From NCBI RefSeq assembly GCF_014645015.1, contig NZ_BMLC01000003.1, positions 59,109-123,108 of the forward strand: DNA of 64,000 nucleotides. The letters are read 5' to 3'. Position numbers and translations under genes: made by a program. This document shows, piece by piece, positions 25,545 to 34,189 of this stretch. The DNA comes from Salinibacterium xinjiangense (GTDB taxonomy: Bacteria > Actinomycetota > Actinomycetes > Actinomycetales > Microbacteriaceae). How positions within the stretch are numbered: position 1 is the first letter of the stretch; each line of letters starts with the position of its first letter. A model generated the notes under the pieces. That model saw only the letters and a list, made by a program, of their open reading frames with translations, did no database searches and was not told the DNA's origin.

Positions 25545-26606
25545 TCAGAGGTCGTTCTGCCGCGGTACGAAGACCTGGTTGATCACCAGCATGATCGCTG
25601 CCGCGACAGGGATGGCGATGAGCGCACCGAGAATACCCAGTAGCGTCCCACCCGCAAGTGCAGCAATCACGACGATAGCCCCGGGGATCCTGACTGCCTG
25701 GGCCATGATCCGCGGATTGAGCACGTATGCCTCGACCTGCATATAGACCACATAATAGATGCCGACGGCGATTACGCTCGGCGGACCATTGAACAGCAGC
25801 ACCAGAAGGGTGATGATCACCGAACTCGAAACGGTGCCGACCAGGGGGATGAGCGACCCGAGGAACGCAATGAAGGCCAGCAACGCCGAATACTTCACCG
25901 GCAGCCCGAAGGCGGGGTAGATCAGCGTCAACACAATGAACGAGAGCGCACCGTTGACGAGGGCAAGCGAACCCTGGCCGATGACGAACCGGCCGACCGC
26001 CGCGGAGACCTGCTCGGCCAGGTCGATGAATCCGGGCCTTCTAGAGGCAGGAACCAGCTGGTACAGGCCACGCTTGAGGCTGGTGAGCGACGACACGAAA
26101 TAGATCGTCAGGATCAGCACGATGATCGTTCCTGTCACCCCTGTCGCGATGCCGATTCCGACGCTGAGGACACCACCGCCGATGGAGGTGAAATCCAGCG
26201 TCCCGAGCCAGCCCTGAAGTCCGTCGAGAGCTCCCTGCACGTCGAACCACGGCACAGCCTTCTCGATGTTGTCGCGCAGTGTGCCATCGATGAACGCGTT
26301 GATGAGGCCGGGGGTGGCCCTGATCGCGGTCTGGACCTGTTCAGTGACGACAGGGATGATCGCGAACACAAGCCCGGTGAAGACGCCCAGCACGGCTACC
26401 AGAACCGTGGCTATCGCGATCGGACGCGGGAATTTCTTCTTCTCGAGCCAGGTGACGAGCGGATCGAGACCCAGTGCGAGGAAGAGAGCCGCTCCGATAT
26501 AGGTCAGGATCGTCGCAAGTGAACCGATTGTTGCGCCGATGGCGATCGCGACGAGCACACCGAGTCCACCGAGTAAGCCGAAAAGGAATGGGTTATGGAT
26601 CTTCAC
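25545..26606 (-). CDS. AI-2E family transporter
   Basis: 353-residue polytopic membrane protein of the AI-2E/PerM exporter family: PFLFGLLGGLGVLVAIAIG near the N-terminus, about eight helices, family-typical LGSLIPLVGTVSSSVI and LNPRIMAQAVRIPG near the C-terminus. The family includes proton antiporters and proposed exporters; AI-2 itself is unproven as substrate. GTG start with GAGGA upstream. It is downstream of the coiled-coil gene on the same strand with a 47-nt gap, possibly cotranscribed. Confidence 0.9.
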   Translation of the reverse strand: MKIHNPFLFGLLGGLGVLVAIAIGATIGSLATILTYIGAALFLALGLDPLVTWLEKKKFPRPIAIATVLVAVLGVFTGLVFAIIPVVTEQVQTAIRATPGLINAFIDGTLRDNIEKAVPWFDVQGALDGLQGWLGTLDFTSIGGGVLSVGIGIATGVTGTIIVLILTIYFVSSLTSLKRGLYQLVPASRRPGFIDLAEQVSAAVGRFVIGQGSLALVNGALSFIVLTLIYPAFGLPVKYSALLAFIAFLGSLIPLVGTVSSSVIITLLVLLFNGPPSVIAVGIYYVVYMQVEAYVLNPRIMAQAVRIPGAIVVIAALAGGTLLGILGALIAIPVAAAIMLVINQVFVPRQNDL

Positions 26607-26653
26607 GGCGGTCCTCAGTGTTCGGCGACGAGTCTGCTGTCGTAGGTCGAGAC

Positions 26654-28570
26654 TTAGTTGGCAGACATCTTCTCTGCCTGCTGCAGCACACCGCGCAGGT
26701 TCTCGAGGTAACCGGCAACCGTGTCACGCTCGAGCATAATCTTGGCGAGTCGCTCTTCTGCTTCAGACACCAGTTGCGAGCTGCGTTTTTCGGCGTCGTC
26801 CATCATGGCCGCTGCGCGTGCCTCGGCATTCTCGAGCACGTCCCTGGCACTGGCCGCTGCGGCGTCCCGCGTCTTCTTGGCGGTGGCCTTCGAGGTCGAG
26901 TCGAGAGAGCTGGCCTGCTGGCGCTTCGTGTCGGTTTGCCGGATGAGGTCGGCGAGTTGGGCCTGCGCCTCGTCGAGATACTTCTGGGTCTGGCTGCTGG
27001 CCTCCTGGTGCTTCTGCAGGAACTCTTTCTCAGCCAGATCGCGACGTGCGGTCATGTCGAGCTCGTGGTCGATGCGCGCCTGCTCAGTCTCGGTGGCGAG
27101 CGTCGACCTGGCCTCGTCTGTCTCGTGGGCAAGGGCTGCGCTCGTCGACTCGGCCTCGCTCGCAAGTTCGGCACGCTGGCGTTCGATATCGCGCGCGACA
27201 TCGGTCCGCTGCTTCTCGATGTCGTGCTTGAGCGACGCGCGGGCTCCGGAGATCTCCGCTTCGAGGGCTGCGCGTTGTTCGACGATCTCGGCAGTCAGGC
27301 TCGCCAATTTCTCCGCGGTGTCGGCCTCAAGGGTTGTGTGTGCGGTCGCCGTATTCTTCACCAGTGTGTTCTGGGCGGCCCTGTTTTCGGCTTCGAAGCT
27401 CACCCGTGCCGACGCAGTGTCAGCGTCGAGGGCACCGCGAGCGGCCGTAGTATCAGCCTCGAGAGCAGCCCAGGCCGTGGATGTCTCGGTCTCCAGCGCA
27501 GCACGAGCCGTCGCTGTCTCCGCCTCGAGTGTGGCGCGAGTGTTCGCGGTGTCGGTTTCCAGCGCGGCACGGGCCATCTCGGTTTCCGTGGCAAGCGCCG
27601 ACTGCGCTGCCTCCGTCTCGGCGGTGAGAAATGCACGGGCGGCTTCGGTCTCTGCCTCCAACTCGGCCCGCGTTGCTTCGGCGTCGATGCGCAACTGGTC
27701 CTGGGCGCGGGCCGTGTCGTTCGCCAGCTTTTCGTGCTGCGCGCTTGACTCGTTCTCGAAGGCTTCGTGCGCTGTCGCAATCTCTGTCGCGAGCCCGGTG
27801 CGGCCGGTGTCGAGTTCGCGTGCGAGATCCGTCCGTCCATGTTCGATATCGCGAGAGAGGTCGGCGCGCAGCGTGGCGTTCTCGTTTTCGAAGGTGGCGC
27901 GCCCCAGTTCGGAATCACGCGTGAGCTGGTCTGCGATCTCCCGCGCTTCGGCGGCGTCCCTGCTGGCCGTGGCCTTCAGCTCCGCTGCCTCGTGTTCGGC
28001 CTGGGCGCGAAGCGCTGCCGCTTCACGCTTGGACATGGTTCGGAGTTCGGCGGCTTCGGTGGCGACAGCGCCGCGGATGGCTCCGGCTTCGCGCATGGCA
28101 TCCTGCGTCATCGCGTCGGCATCGACCCGGGCGCTGGAGAGCACGGCGTCAGCTTCAGCGCGTGCCTCCTCGAGCAGCGTCTTCGCGGCCTCGGATGCGA
28201 CTTCTGTCGACCTTGTGTTCTCGAGCTGCGCGTCTGCCTTGAGCTTGGCTACTTCGACTGCTGTCGTGGTGCGCAGCTTCTCGGCGTCGATGTCGGCCTG
28301 GCTGATGAGGCGTGTCGACTGCTCCTCGGCGACCCTCAGTGTGTTCTCGAGTTTGGTTCCCAGACCGGCATAGGTGGGGCTCCCGCTTTCGTCGAGTTCG
28401 GCCTGCAGGTCTTCATTGACCGCAAGAAGCCGTTTTACCTCTTTCGCTGAGTCGTTTCGACCCGTGTTCGCCCTGATGAGTTCGGTGCGGAGTTGCTGGA
28501 GGGTCCTGTCGACCTCTTCCTTCTTGTATCCGCGCATTTCGGTGCCGAAAGTGGTGTCGTCAGCAGCCAT
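26654..28570 (-). CDS. long hendecad-repeat coiled-coil protein, DivIVA/Scy-like
   Basis: 638 residues, almost all helical. Residues 10-30 (TEMRGYKKEEVDRTLQQL) resemble the DivIVA N-terminal motif GYxxxxVDxxL. Residues 218-514 consist of 27 consecutive 11-residue repeats of form x[D/E]xxxxRxxLx (for example AETATARAALE, ADTTAARGALD) with no insertion or deletion; related 11-mers extend back to about residue 150. A charged C-terminal coiled coil follows. It resembles Streptomyces Scy/FilP polar scaffold proteins in design. Likely a cytoskeletal or polar-growth scaffold; exact role unproven. AAGGAG precedes the ATG. Confidence 0.8.
   Translation of the reverse strand: MAADDTTFGTEMRGYKKEEVDRTLQQLRTELIRANTGRNDSAKEVKRLLAVNEDLQAELDESGSPTYAGLGTKLENTLRVAEEQSTRLISQADIDAEKLRTTTAVEVAKLKADAQLENTRSTEVASEAAKTLLEEARAEADAVLSSARVDADAMTQDAMREAGAIRGAVATEAAELRTMSKREAAALRAQAEHEAAELKATASRDAAEAREIADQLTRDSELGRATFENENATLRADLSRDIEHGRTDLARELDTGRTGLATEIATAHEAFENESSAQHEKLANDTARAQDQLRIDAEATRAELEAETEAARAFLTAETEAAQSALATETEMARAALETDTANTRATLEAETATARAALETETSTAWAALEADTTAARGALDADTASARVSFEAENRAAQNTLVKNTATAHTTLEADTAEKLASLTAEIVEQRAALEAEISGARASLKHDIEKQRTDVARDIERQRAELASEAESTSAALAHETDEARSTLATETEQARIDHELDMTARRDLAEKEFLQKHQEASSQTQKYLDEAQAQLADLIRQTDTKRQQASSLDSTSKATAKKTRDAAAASARDVLENAEARAAAMMDDAEKRSSQLVSEAEERLAKIMLERDTVAGYLENLRGVLQQAEKMSAN
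27029..27919 (-). repeat. 33-bp periodic coding tract (27 hendecads)
   Basis: DNA encoding residues 218-514 of the coiled-coil protein. The 33-bp units have diverged in bases, but the 11-residue register never slips, so length appears constrained. Confidence 0.85.
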
Positions 28571-28869
28571 GACATCTCCTTGGAAGGTGTGGGGAACGCT
28601 GCGAGTTTAGCGTGCTGGTAATCACGGAACTCGACGGGGCTGGACGCTCGAAATTCGATGCTGACGTATTGTCGCGTCGGAAACATGCAGCATATTCCCA
28701 GACGAACGGTTAGTCCTCCCCGGATCGATCCGCTAATCTTGAAAGTCTTTGTTGCTACTATTCCCCGAAACCGGGGGCCCCTCCTCTCGTCCTGAGTGTG
28801 AGCATCCGCTTCCCGTGGCGGAGGGTGTCACGACTGTTGTCTGGCTGAGTAGTGCGAAAGGAGTAAGTC
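28571..28869. promoter_or_regulatory. divergent promoter region
   Basis: 299-bp gap between the coiled-coil gene and the 585-aa membrane-protein gene. On the minus strand TAAACT (28609-28604) is a good -10 with a leader of about 26 nt carrying AAGGAG. On the plus strand TACTAT (28756-28761) is a candidate -10, and CGAAAGGAG precedes the GTG at 28870. No gene seen in it. Confidence 0.4.
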
Positions 28870-30627
28870 GTGCGATTTGTACTCGCCATCATCAGTTTTG
28901 TGCTCGCTGCCGTCATGATCGGCGCGGGCATCGCACAGCGCACTATCTTCGCCGAGCCTGACCAGGCGGTGTTGTCGACCTCGGTGTCGACCGACTCTGC
29001 CGTCACAGTCGTCGATGGAACCGCACTCAACGCCTACGCGGGCAACCAGTCGTTGACTATCTCTGGCGCAGACACGATCTTTGCAGCGTACGGTCGCACG
29101 ACCGATGTCGTCGCGTGGGTCGGAGATGCGACCCACAACGAGATCGGCTTCGACCCGGAATCGATGGAACTGACGGACACGCTCGTTCGAGGTACCGATT
29201 CTGAGGTGCCTGACCCCACCGGTTCCGACCTCTGGCTCAACGAGTACTCGAGTCAGCAGCAGCTCGCCCTCCGCGTGAGCGTCCCCTCCGATTTCTCCTT
29301 CGTGGTCGTGTCCGATGGCATCGAACCAGCCGCGGGCACCGTGAGCGTCGCGTGGCCGCTCGACAACGCGACACCGTTCTCCGGGCCGCTGATCGTGGGT
29401 GGTGCCCTCGCGCTGCTGCTCGGTCTCGCCTTCCTCCTTTGGGCGATCACCCACATGCGCAAGCTGCGTGGCCCGCGACGCAAACCACTGAAAATGCCAA
29501 AACTTCCACGCAAGCCTCGCTACAAACTGCCCCGCAGGTCCATCGCCAAGCCCGCCGTCGGGCGTCGAGCGATCGGCCGGGGCATGGTTGCGGCACCGGT
29601 GATGCTCATCGGCGCACTGGTGCTGAGCGGATGCACTTCCGGGCCCTTCTCCGCGGGCGTCGCGACCAGCCGGCCGACTCCTAGTGCGTCAGCGACGACC
29701 GGCGGAGCCGAAGCCGCAGTAGCCGACCCGCCAGCCATCACGGTGTCGCAGGCCGAGCGCATCATCGCTGACGTCTCGAAGGTCGTGGCGGCGGCGGACA
29801 AGGCGAAAGACCCAGCGCTACTGGCGACGCGGTTCGCTGGCGCCGCCCTCGAGATCCGCACAGCGAATTACGCGATCACGACCGCCGACCCCACGCTGGC
29901 CGCTTTGCCGGTGATTCCCGCCGGTCCGGTGAAGCTGACCCTGCCACAGCGGACCGATACCTGGCCGCGAACAGTCTTCGCCGTAATCCAGGATGATACT
30001 GACGACACTGTGCCGTCGATCGCCCTCTTCCTCGAGCAGGATGACGCGCGCGACCCGTACAAGGTCAAGTACGCCGTCACTCTCGAGCCGTCGCAGAAGA
30101 TTCCGGATGTCGCCCAGGCAGACGTCGGGGCAGACCGCCTGTTGCCCGACAACCCCGTGCTCAGGTTGACCCCCACCGAGATTGCTCTCGCGTACGCCGA
30201 CATCCTGGACAAGGATGTCAACAGCGAGGCGTACCTCGACTTCGACCCGCAGGGCGACAGCCTCCGCACCGCGGTTGGTCCGGCTTATAAGGCATCGGTG
30301 CGCGCTGCGCTACCCACCACCGCAAGCGTCACTTTCGGCAGCGGCATCGGCGAGGCCGAGGCGATCTCGCTCGGTACGAATGACGCTGGTGCTTTGATCG
30401 CCGTGAATCTGAACGAGACCACGACCGTTGCTCCGATCGAGGAGGGCGCGGCGGTGAACACCTCGGGCCAGGTGAAGGCGCTTTCGGGCCTCGCCGTCAG
30501 TTCCAAGGGAGTGGTCGCCACGTATGGCGACCAGTTGCTGTTCTACGTCCCACCGGCCGGCAGCGGCGGCAAGATCGTGCTGCTCGGATATACGCAGGGG
30601 CTCGTCAAGGCTGGGGAGATCCAATGA
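28870..30627 (+). CDS. membrane protein with internal lipoprotein-like signal, function unknown
   Basis: 585 residues in two halves. Residues 1-200: N-terminal helix (FVLAIISFVLAAVMIGAGIA), an extracytoplasmic domain, a second helix (LIVGGALALLLGLAFLLWAI) and a very basic linker. Residues 239-585: begins MVAAPVMLIGALVLSGCTSG, which is a lipoprotein signal with lipobox LSGC (Cys255), then an exported domain. It looks like a membrane protein fused to a lipoprotein, or one polypeptide with a third membrane segment. Function unknown. GTG start with AAAGGAG. Overlaps the next gene (ATGA). Confidence 0.75.
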   Translation: MRFVLAIISFVLAAVMIGAGIAQRTIFAEPDQAVLSTSVSTDSAVTVVDGTALNAYAGNQSLTISGADTIFAAYGRTTDVVAWVGDATHNEIGFDPESMELTDTLVRGTDSEVPDPTGSDLWLNEYSSQQQLALRVSVPSDFSFVVVSDGIEPAAGTVSVAWPLDNATPFSGPLIVGGALALLLGLAFLLWAITHMRKLRGPRRKPLKMPKLPRKPRYKLPRRSIAKPAVGRRAIGRGMVAAPVMLIGALVLSGCTSGPFSAGVATSRPTPSASATTGGAEAAVADPPAITVSQAERIIADVSKVVAAADKAKDPALLATRFAGAALEIRTANYAITTADPTLAALPVIPAGPVKLTLPQRTDTWPRTVFAVIQDDTDDTVPSIALFLEQDDARDPYKVKYAVTLEPSQKIPDVAQADVGADRLLPDNPVLRLTPTEIALAYADILDKDVNSEAYLDFDPQGDSLRTAVGPAYKASVRAALPTTASVTFGSGIGEAEAISLGTNDAGALIAVNLNETTTVAPIEEGAAVNTSGQVKALSGLAVSSKGVVATYGDQLLFYVPPAGSGGKIVLLGYTQGLVKAGEIQ

Positions 30628-31541
30628 CCAACACACCTATAAGCGGAGCCAACATCCGGGGAGCTGTCGACCTCTCGTCGCTCGTAAGACCTGCGGCCAC
30701 TGCCCCGGGAGCAGCCGGATCGCCGGCTCCCACCGGTGGGGGCGTGGTGAGGTCGTCGACCGACTCGACGTTCACGCAAGTGCTGGAACTTTCCTCAACC
30801 GTTCCCGTGATCGTAGAGTTCTATGGCCAGGGTGTCGAGGCCGCGCTGACCACGTTCGTGCCGCAATACGGCGGTCGCCTGGTGCTGGTGACTGTGGATG
30901 CGACGACCAACCCCCAGCTCGCGCAGGCGTTTCAGGTGCAGCAGGTTCCCACCGTCGCGGCGGTCGTCGGCGGTCGCCCGGTGCAACTGTTCACCGGCAC
31001 GCTGACGGATCCTGAGTTGCGCGAGGTCATGGACCAGGTTTTGCAGCTTGCGGCGCAGAACAACGTCACGGGGTCGATTCCGGTCGATACCGACGCCGGT
31101 GTCGATGCCGAGCCGGTCGAAGAGCCGCTGCCTCCCCACCACCAGGAGGCCTACGATGCGATCGCCATCGGTGATTTCGCGACGGCGATCAGGGAATACG
31201 AGACGGCTATCGTGCAGAATCCGCGCGACAGCCTCGCGGTGGCCGGCCTTGCACAGGTATCGCTGCTGGCGCGGCTGGACAGCACTATCGCCGATACGGT
31301 GCGCGCTGCCGCGGCTGCTGCTCCGGATGACGTCGATGCGCAACTGGCTGTGGCCGACCTCGACGTCTCCGGCGGTCATCTGGAGGACGCGTTCGCGAGG
31401 CTGCTCGACCTCTTCCCGAGCCTCGATGCCGCTGGCAAGAACCGGGTGCGCGCCCGGATCCTGGACTTCTTCGAGATTGCTGGTCCCGATGATGAGCGCG
31501 TCGGCGCTGCTCGCCGGCGACTGACCCTGCTGCTGTACTGA
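30624..31541 (+). CDS. thioredoxin-like/TPR co-chaperone protein (CnoX/YbbN-like), no CxxC
   Basis: 305 residues. After a low-complexity N-terminus, residues about 45-145 form a thioredoxin fold (VPVIVEFYGQGVEAALTTFV, LVLVTVDATTNPQLAQAFQV, QQVPTVAAVVGGRPVQLFTG). The usual WCxxC is replaced by YGQGVE, so it cannot do dithiol chemistry. The C-terminal half is TPR-like (AIAIGDFATAIREYETAIVQ). This matches the YbbN/CnoX holdase family. ATGA overlap with the membrane-protein gene suggests it serves that protein or pathway. Confidence 0.85.
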   Translation: MTNTPISGANIRGAVDLSSLVRPAATAPGAAGSPAPTGGGVVRSSTDSTFTQVLELSSTVPVIVEFYGQGVEAALTTFVPQYGGRLVLVTVDATTNPQLAQAFQVQQVPTVAAVVGGRPVQLFTGTLTDPELREVMDQVLQLAAQNNVTGSIPVDTDAGVDAEPVEEPLPPHHQEAYDAIAIGDFATAIREYETAIVQNPRDSLAVAGLAQVSLLARLDSTIADTVRAAAAAAPDDVDAQLAVADLDVSGGHLEDAFARLLDLFPSLDAAGKNRVRARILDFFEIAGPDDERVGAARRRLTLLLY

Positions 31542-31545
31542 TCCT

Positions 31546-32010
31546 GTGACCGGAAATCTCGTGTCTGCGGGTCGCTGGGAGCTGCGGCGCCGGCTCGTGC
31601 TGCTCGTCGCCCTCGCGGCCTTGATCCTGGTTCTCGTCCTTGGTGCATCGAGGGTGCTCACCGGCCAACTGCTCGGCGTGGTCACGGTCATCATCGTGAT
31701 CGCCACCACAGCGGTGCTATGGCATGTAGGGCGCAACCAGACGGCCTCGGTCGCCGCGGAGAAAGCCGCCGGATTCTCGACCCTGTACGACTTCGACGGA
31801 GTCGAGTTGCGTGATTATCGCACGGACGAGGTGATCCGGGAGAGAGACATTTCGCCGGGTAACGGAATCCGTCGCTCCCTGATCAGCGGAATGTTGATCG
31901 TGCCCGCAGGCTCGCAGTTGGCGCGCCGCCTGGCCGACGAGGCTGACGCACGCGACCAGCCACGTCATGATCAGCCCGGCGCCGCCGGACCGGGCGACGG
32001 CCAGCGCTGA
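31546..32010 (+). CDS. small two-helix membrane protein, function unknown
   Basis: 154 residues: GTG start 4 nt after the previous stop, two adjacent membrane helices (LVLLVALAALILVLVLG and LLGVVTVIIVIATTAVLWHV, about residues 18-60) and a hydrophilic, charged C-terminal tail ending in Asp/Arg/Gly/Pro-rich sequence. No family recognised. The third gene of a tight operon with the 585-aa protein and the thioredoxin-TPR protein. Ends 1 nt before the convergent glgB stop. Confidence 0.7.
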   Translation: MTGNLVSAGRWELRRRLVLLVALAALILVLVLGASRVLTGQLLGVVTVIIVIATTAVLWHVGRNQTASVAAEKAAGFSTLYDFDGVELRDYRTDEVIRERDISPGNGIRRSLISGMLIVPAGSQLARRLADEADARDQPRHDQPGAAGPGDGQR

Positions 32011-32011
32011 G

Positions 32012-34189
32012 CTAGCGGCGTGGCTTCAGCCAGAGGCCGCCGAGGGGCGGAATGGTGAGTTCGACCGAGGCCGGTCGCCCCTGGAACGGCTCATCGAGGG
32101 CCTGCACCGAGCCGAAGTTGCCGACACCTGATCCACCGAAATCCTCGGCATCGGTGTTGATGACCTCGTCCCACGTTCCGGAGAACGGCAGCCCTATGCG
32201 GTACGGGCCGACGGGATTGCCGCCGAAGTTGAAGATCGCGACGAGCGGCTCGCCCGAGCGTGACCAGCGCACGAACGCGACCACGTTCTGTAGCGAGTTG
32301 CCGCCGTCGAGCCACTCGAACCCGGCGGCGTCATTGTCCTGTTCCCAGAGCGCCGGGCTCGCGGTGTACGTGTGGTTAAGGCCGGCGACCAGCTTCTGCA
32401 TCCCCTGGTGCATCGGCTGGTCGAGGATCCACCAGTCGAGACCGCGCTCCTCGCTCCATTCCGACGGCTGCCCGAACTCGCTGCCCATGAACAGCAGCTG
32501 CTTGCCGGGATGCGCCCACATGAACGCGAGGTAGACGCGCAGGTTGGCGAGTTTCTGCCAGTGGTCGCCGGGCATCTTGTGAAGCAGCGATCCCTTGCCA
32601 TGCACGACCTCGTCGTGGCTGATCGGCAGCAGGAAGCTCTCGCTGAACGCGTAGACGAGCCCGAAGGTCAGCAGATTGTGGTGGTACGAGCGGTTGATCG
32701 GGTCTTCCTGCATGTACCGCAGGGTGTCGTTCATCCACCCCATGTTCCATTTCATGCCATAACCGAGACCGGATGAGGTGGTCGGCTTCGTGACGCCGGG
32801 CCACGATGTCGACTCCTCGGCGATCATGATGATGCCGGGGTTGCGCTTGTAGGCCGTGGCGTTGACCTCCTGCAGGAATGCGATCGCCTCGAGGTTCTCA
32901 CGGCCGCCGTACTGGTTCGGCAACCACTGGCCTTCTTCGCGGGAGTAGTCGAGATAGAGCATGGATGCGACCGCATCGACCCGCAGGCCGTCGATGTGGA
33001 ACTCTTCGAGCCAGTACAGGGCGTTGGCGACCAGGAAATTGCGCACCTGCGAGTCGCCGAAGTTGAAGATCAGCGTGCCCCAGTCCATCTGCTCACCGCG
33101 GCGGGGGTCGCTGTGCTCATACAGGGATTCGCCGTCGAATTTCGCGAGCGCCCACTCGTCTTTCGGGAAGTGGCCGGGGACCCAGTCCATGATCACGCCG
33201 ATGCCGGCCTGGTGCAGGCAGTCGATGAGGTACTTCAGGTCGTCAGGATGCCCGAACCTGCTGGTGGGCGCGTAGTAGCCGGTCACCTGGTAACCCCAGG
33301 ATCCGCCGAATGGATGCTCCGCCAGCGGCATGAATTCGACGTGGGTGAAACCGAGCTGGGTCACGTAGTCGATGAGCTCGATGGCGAGGCTGCGATAGTC
33401 GAGCCCCGGACGCCACGATCCCACGTGCAGCTCGTACACGCTCATGGGAGCGTTCTGCGTGTCGGTGGACGCGCGTCGTGACATCCACGAGTCGTCTGCC
33501 CATTCGAACCGGCTCTGGCCGACCTTCGAGCCGGTGGCGGGCGACACCTCGGTGTAACGTGCCATCGGGTCGGCCCGGGTGACCCACTCTCCCTGCTGGG
33601 TCAGCAGCTCGAACTTATAGGTGTTTCCGGGCTGCAGGGCTGGGACGAATATCTCCCATACGCCGTTGTCGTCGAGACGGCGCATGGAGTGCCCGACACC
33701 GTTCCAGGAGTTGAAGTCACCGACCACGCGGACCGCCTTCGCGTGGGGAGCCCACACTGAGAAGCTCGTTCCGTCCACGCCTTCATGCGGGCGGAAATGG
33801 GCACCCAATACCTGCCACAGCTGCTCGTGTCGACCTTCGGCCCAGAGATACAGGTCCATCTCGCCGACCGACGAGACGAAACGGTATGGGTCGTCAGCTG
33901 ACCAGGCCGGTGCACCGTCATAGCTTGCTTCGACGTGGTACGCCAGTCCGGCTCCCGCAGCGTAACCCTGCCAGAGCCCATCGGCGACGTGGTCGAGCTC
34001 GACTCGCGATCCGTCACCACGCACCGCAGCGACAGTGGAGGCGAGCGGGCGCAGGGCGCGGATCACAAATCCATCCCCCACGGCGTGCTGGCCCAGGGTG
34101 TCGTGAGGCTGCGGGTGGCTTCCGCTGGCGATCGAGGCGATGAGTCCGGGGTGAAGCTCGGGAAGAGCGGGACTGGTGGTGTCAGCCAT
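32012..34189 (-). CDS. glgB: 1,4-alpha-glucan branching enzyme GlgB
   Basis: GH13 enzyme forming alpha-1,6 branches in glycogen. 725 residues: N-terminal CBM48-type domains (FSVWAPHAKAVRVVGDFNSW), (beta/alpha)8 barrel with VIMDWVPGHFPKD, nucleophile Asp in GLRVDAVASMLYLDYSR, acid Glu in IMIAEESTSWPGV and PISHDEVVHGKGSL, then a C-terminal beta domain. Its start overlaps the glgE stop (TAATG), so the maltosyltransferase and branching enzyme are coupled, as expected in the GlgE pathway. Confidence 0.97.
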   Translation of the reverse strand: MADTTSPALPELHPGLIASIASGSHPQPHDTLGQHAVGDGFVIRALRPLASTVAAVRGDGSRVELDHVADGLWQGYAAGAGLAYHVEASYDGAPAWSADDPYRFVSSVGEMDLYLWAEGRHEQLWQVLGAHFRPHEGVDGTSFSVWAPHAKAVRVVGDFNSWNGVGHSMRRLDDNGVWEIFVPALQPGNTYKFELLTQQGEWVTRADPMARYTEVSPATGSKVGQSRFEWADDSWMSRRASTDTQNAPMSVYELHVGSWRPGLDYRSLAIELIDYVTQLGFTHVEFMPLAEHPFGGSWGYQVTGYYAPTSRFGHPDDLKYLIDCLHQAGIGVIMDWVPGHFPKDEWALAKFDGESLYEHSDPRRGEQMDWGTLIFNFGDSQVRNFLVANALYWLEEFHIDGLRVDAVASMLYLDYSREEGQWLPNQYGGRENLEAIAFLQEVNATAYKRNPGIIMIAEESTSWPGVTKPTTSSGLGYGMKWNMGWMNDTLRYMQEDPINRSYHHNLLTFGLVYAFSESFLLPISHDEVVHGKGSLLHKMPGDHWQKLANLRVYLAFMWAHPGKQLLFMGSEFGQPSEWSEERGLDWWILDQPMHQGMQKLVAGLNHTYTASPALWEQDNDAAGFEWLDGGNSLQNVVAFVRWSRSGEPLVAIFNFGGNPVGPYRIGLPFSGTWDEVINTDAEDFGGSGVGNFGSVQALDEPFQGRPASVELTIPPLGGLWLKPRR

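Noticed and set aside
26721-28373. 550-codon open frame antisense to the coiled-coil gene
   Set aside because: Mirror of the GC-biased Ala/Glu/Thr codons of the real gene; composition (Ala/Ser/Arg/Val) is unlike a protein family and no ribosome-binding site was found.
30624-31541. Active thioredoxin
   Set aside because: The CxxC motif is missing; architecture with TPR fits a CnoX-like holdase instead.
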